Source: Zoogloea sp041911615 (GTDB lineage Bacteria > Pseudomonadota > Gammaproteobacteria > Burkholderiales > Rhodocyclaceae). Taken from it: a DNA stretch of 38,272 bases. Shown piece by piece: positions 37,772 to 38,272 of the stretch. The DNA lies in contig NZ_JAYROR010000130.1 in NCBI RefSeq assembly GCF_041911615.1, positions 1 to 38,272 on the forward strand, given 5' to 3'. Every line of letters begins with the position of its first letter. Position 1 is the stretch's first letter. Below the pieces are notes generated by a model. It ran no database searches. It was given only the letters and a program-made list of their open reading frames with translations, and was not told where the DNA came from. The position numbers were made by a program, and so were the translations under genes.

Positions 37772-38272
37772 AGCGCCACCTGCTCGCCCTGCTCCTCGCC
37801 GCCCTGCCCCTGGCCGCCCCGGCGGGCGAAGCCGCCGACGGGCCCGACCTGCCGCCCCGCGCCCAGGTGCTCGACGCCCTCTCCACCAGCCCGATGGTGC
37901 GCGCCGCCGGCAGCCAGATCGAGGTCGAGGAAGCCCGCAGCCGGCGCCTCGCCGCCGGCCCCCACGAATGGACGCTGCGCTTGACCGATCAGCAACGCCG
38001 GGTCCGCGTCAGCCCCGCCGAGCGCTACAACGAATGGGACGTGGGCGTCGAACGCGCCGTGCGCCTGCCCGGCAAGGGCGAGCTCGACCGCCAGCTCGGC
38101 GCCGCCGGCATCGCCAGCGCCCGCATCGGCCGTGGCGACGCCCTCCACGAAGCCAGCCGCGCCCTGCTCTCGGGCTGGTTCGACTGGCTGCGCGAAGAAG
38201 CCGCCGCCGACCAGTGGCGCCGCCAGCGCGACGTGCTCGCCCGCCAGGCCGGCGCCGTCAAGCGCCGGGTCG
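37768..38272 (+). CDS. Outer membrane efflux channel (TolC/CzcC family), C-terminus beyond right edge
   Basis: The first 168 codons of a TolC-like channel. The signal peptide is MKRHLLALLLAALPLAAPAGEA. The mature part begins with the first helical hairpin: ALSTSPMVRAAGSQIEVEEARSRRL, then the strand segment WTLRLTDQQRRVRVSPAERYNEWDVGVERAVRLPGKGELDRQLG, matching outer membrane efflux proteins. The ATG overlaps the previous stop (ATGA). It completes the tripartite system with the adaptor and pump. Everything after residue 168 is unseen. Confidence 0.88.
   Translation, partial: MKRHLLALLLAALPLAAPAGEAADGPDLPPRAQVLDALSTSPMVRAAGSQIEVEEARSRRLAAGPHEWTLRLTDQQRRVRVSPAERYNEWDVGVERAVRLPGKGELDRQLGAAGIASARIGRGDALHEASRALLSGWFDWLREEAAADQWRRQRDVLARQAGAVKRRV

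Overview
The window is about 38 kb of very GC-rich, densely coding DNA with strong G/C third-position bias and no tRNA, rRNA, transposase or CRISPR. Gene content (a TetR-controlled fad regulon, Cti, PedF-type cytochrome with PQQ-associated accessory proteins, AcoR-like sigma-54 activators, CzcA-like RND efflux) points to a free-living respiratory proteobacterium. A betaproteobacterium of the Rhodocyclales type (Azoarcus/Thauera-like) is my best guess, as an inference from gene content and not a proven assignment.

Region 1 (1-14.7 kb, all minus strand) is a fatty-acid degradation island. Transcribed from right to left it holds a TetR regulator, FadE acyl-CoA dehydrogenase, FadI thiolase, FadJ-type multifunctional enzyme, YciA-type thioesterase, FadL-type outer membrane transporter, a second TetR regulator, a FadN-type multifunctional enzyme (reversed domain order), a second thiolase and a MalT-like LuxR regulator cut by the left edge. 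Two near-identical operators overlap the -10 boxes of the two main promoters, so both halves are probably one regulon. A 114-bp inverted-repeat element lies between fadN and fadA.

Region 2 (14.8-18.3 kb) carries a transglutaminase-like protein (minus), a PepD-type dipeptidase and a secreted glucose/sorbosone dehydrogenase-like beta-propeller (both plus).

Region 3 (18.3-25.5 kb) is a PQQ-alcohol-oxidation accessory module: PedF cytochrome c, a PQQ-dehydrogenase-associated periplasmic binding protein and a YVTN beta-propeller protein, in one operon behind a perfect -24/-12 sigma-54 promoter. It is bracketed by two AcoR-like sigma-54 activators and followed by a small cytochrome c. The quinoprotein dehydrogenase itself is not in the window.

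Region 4 (25.5-33 kb) contains a small lipoprotein, a divergent LysR/EamA transporter pair, a cytochrome c, an orphan MoxY-like sensor kinase, the haem-containing fatty acid cis/trans isomerase Cti and an unrecognised secreted four-cysteine protein.

Region 5 (33.2 kb to right edge) is a tripartite CzcCBA-like efflux operon (adaptor, RND pump, DUF3240-like small protein, outer membrane channel cut by the right edge) preceded by a motif that fits the PmrA/BasR box. Hairpin terminators sit at most convergent junctions.
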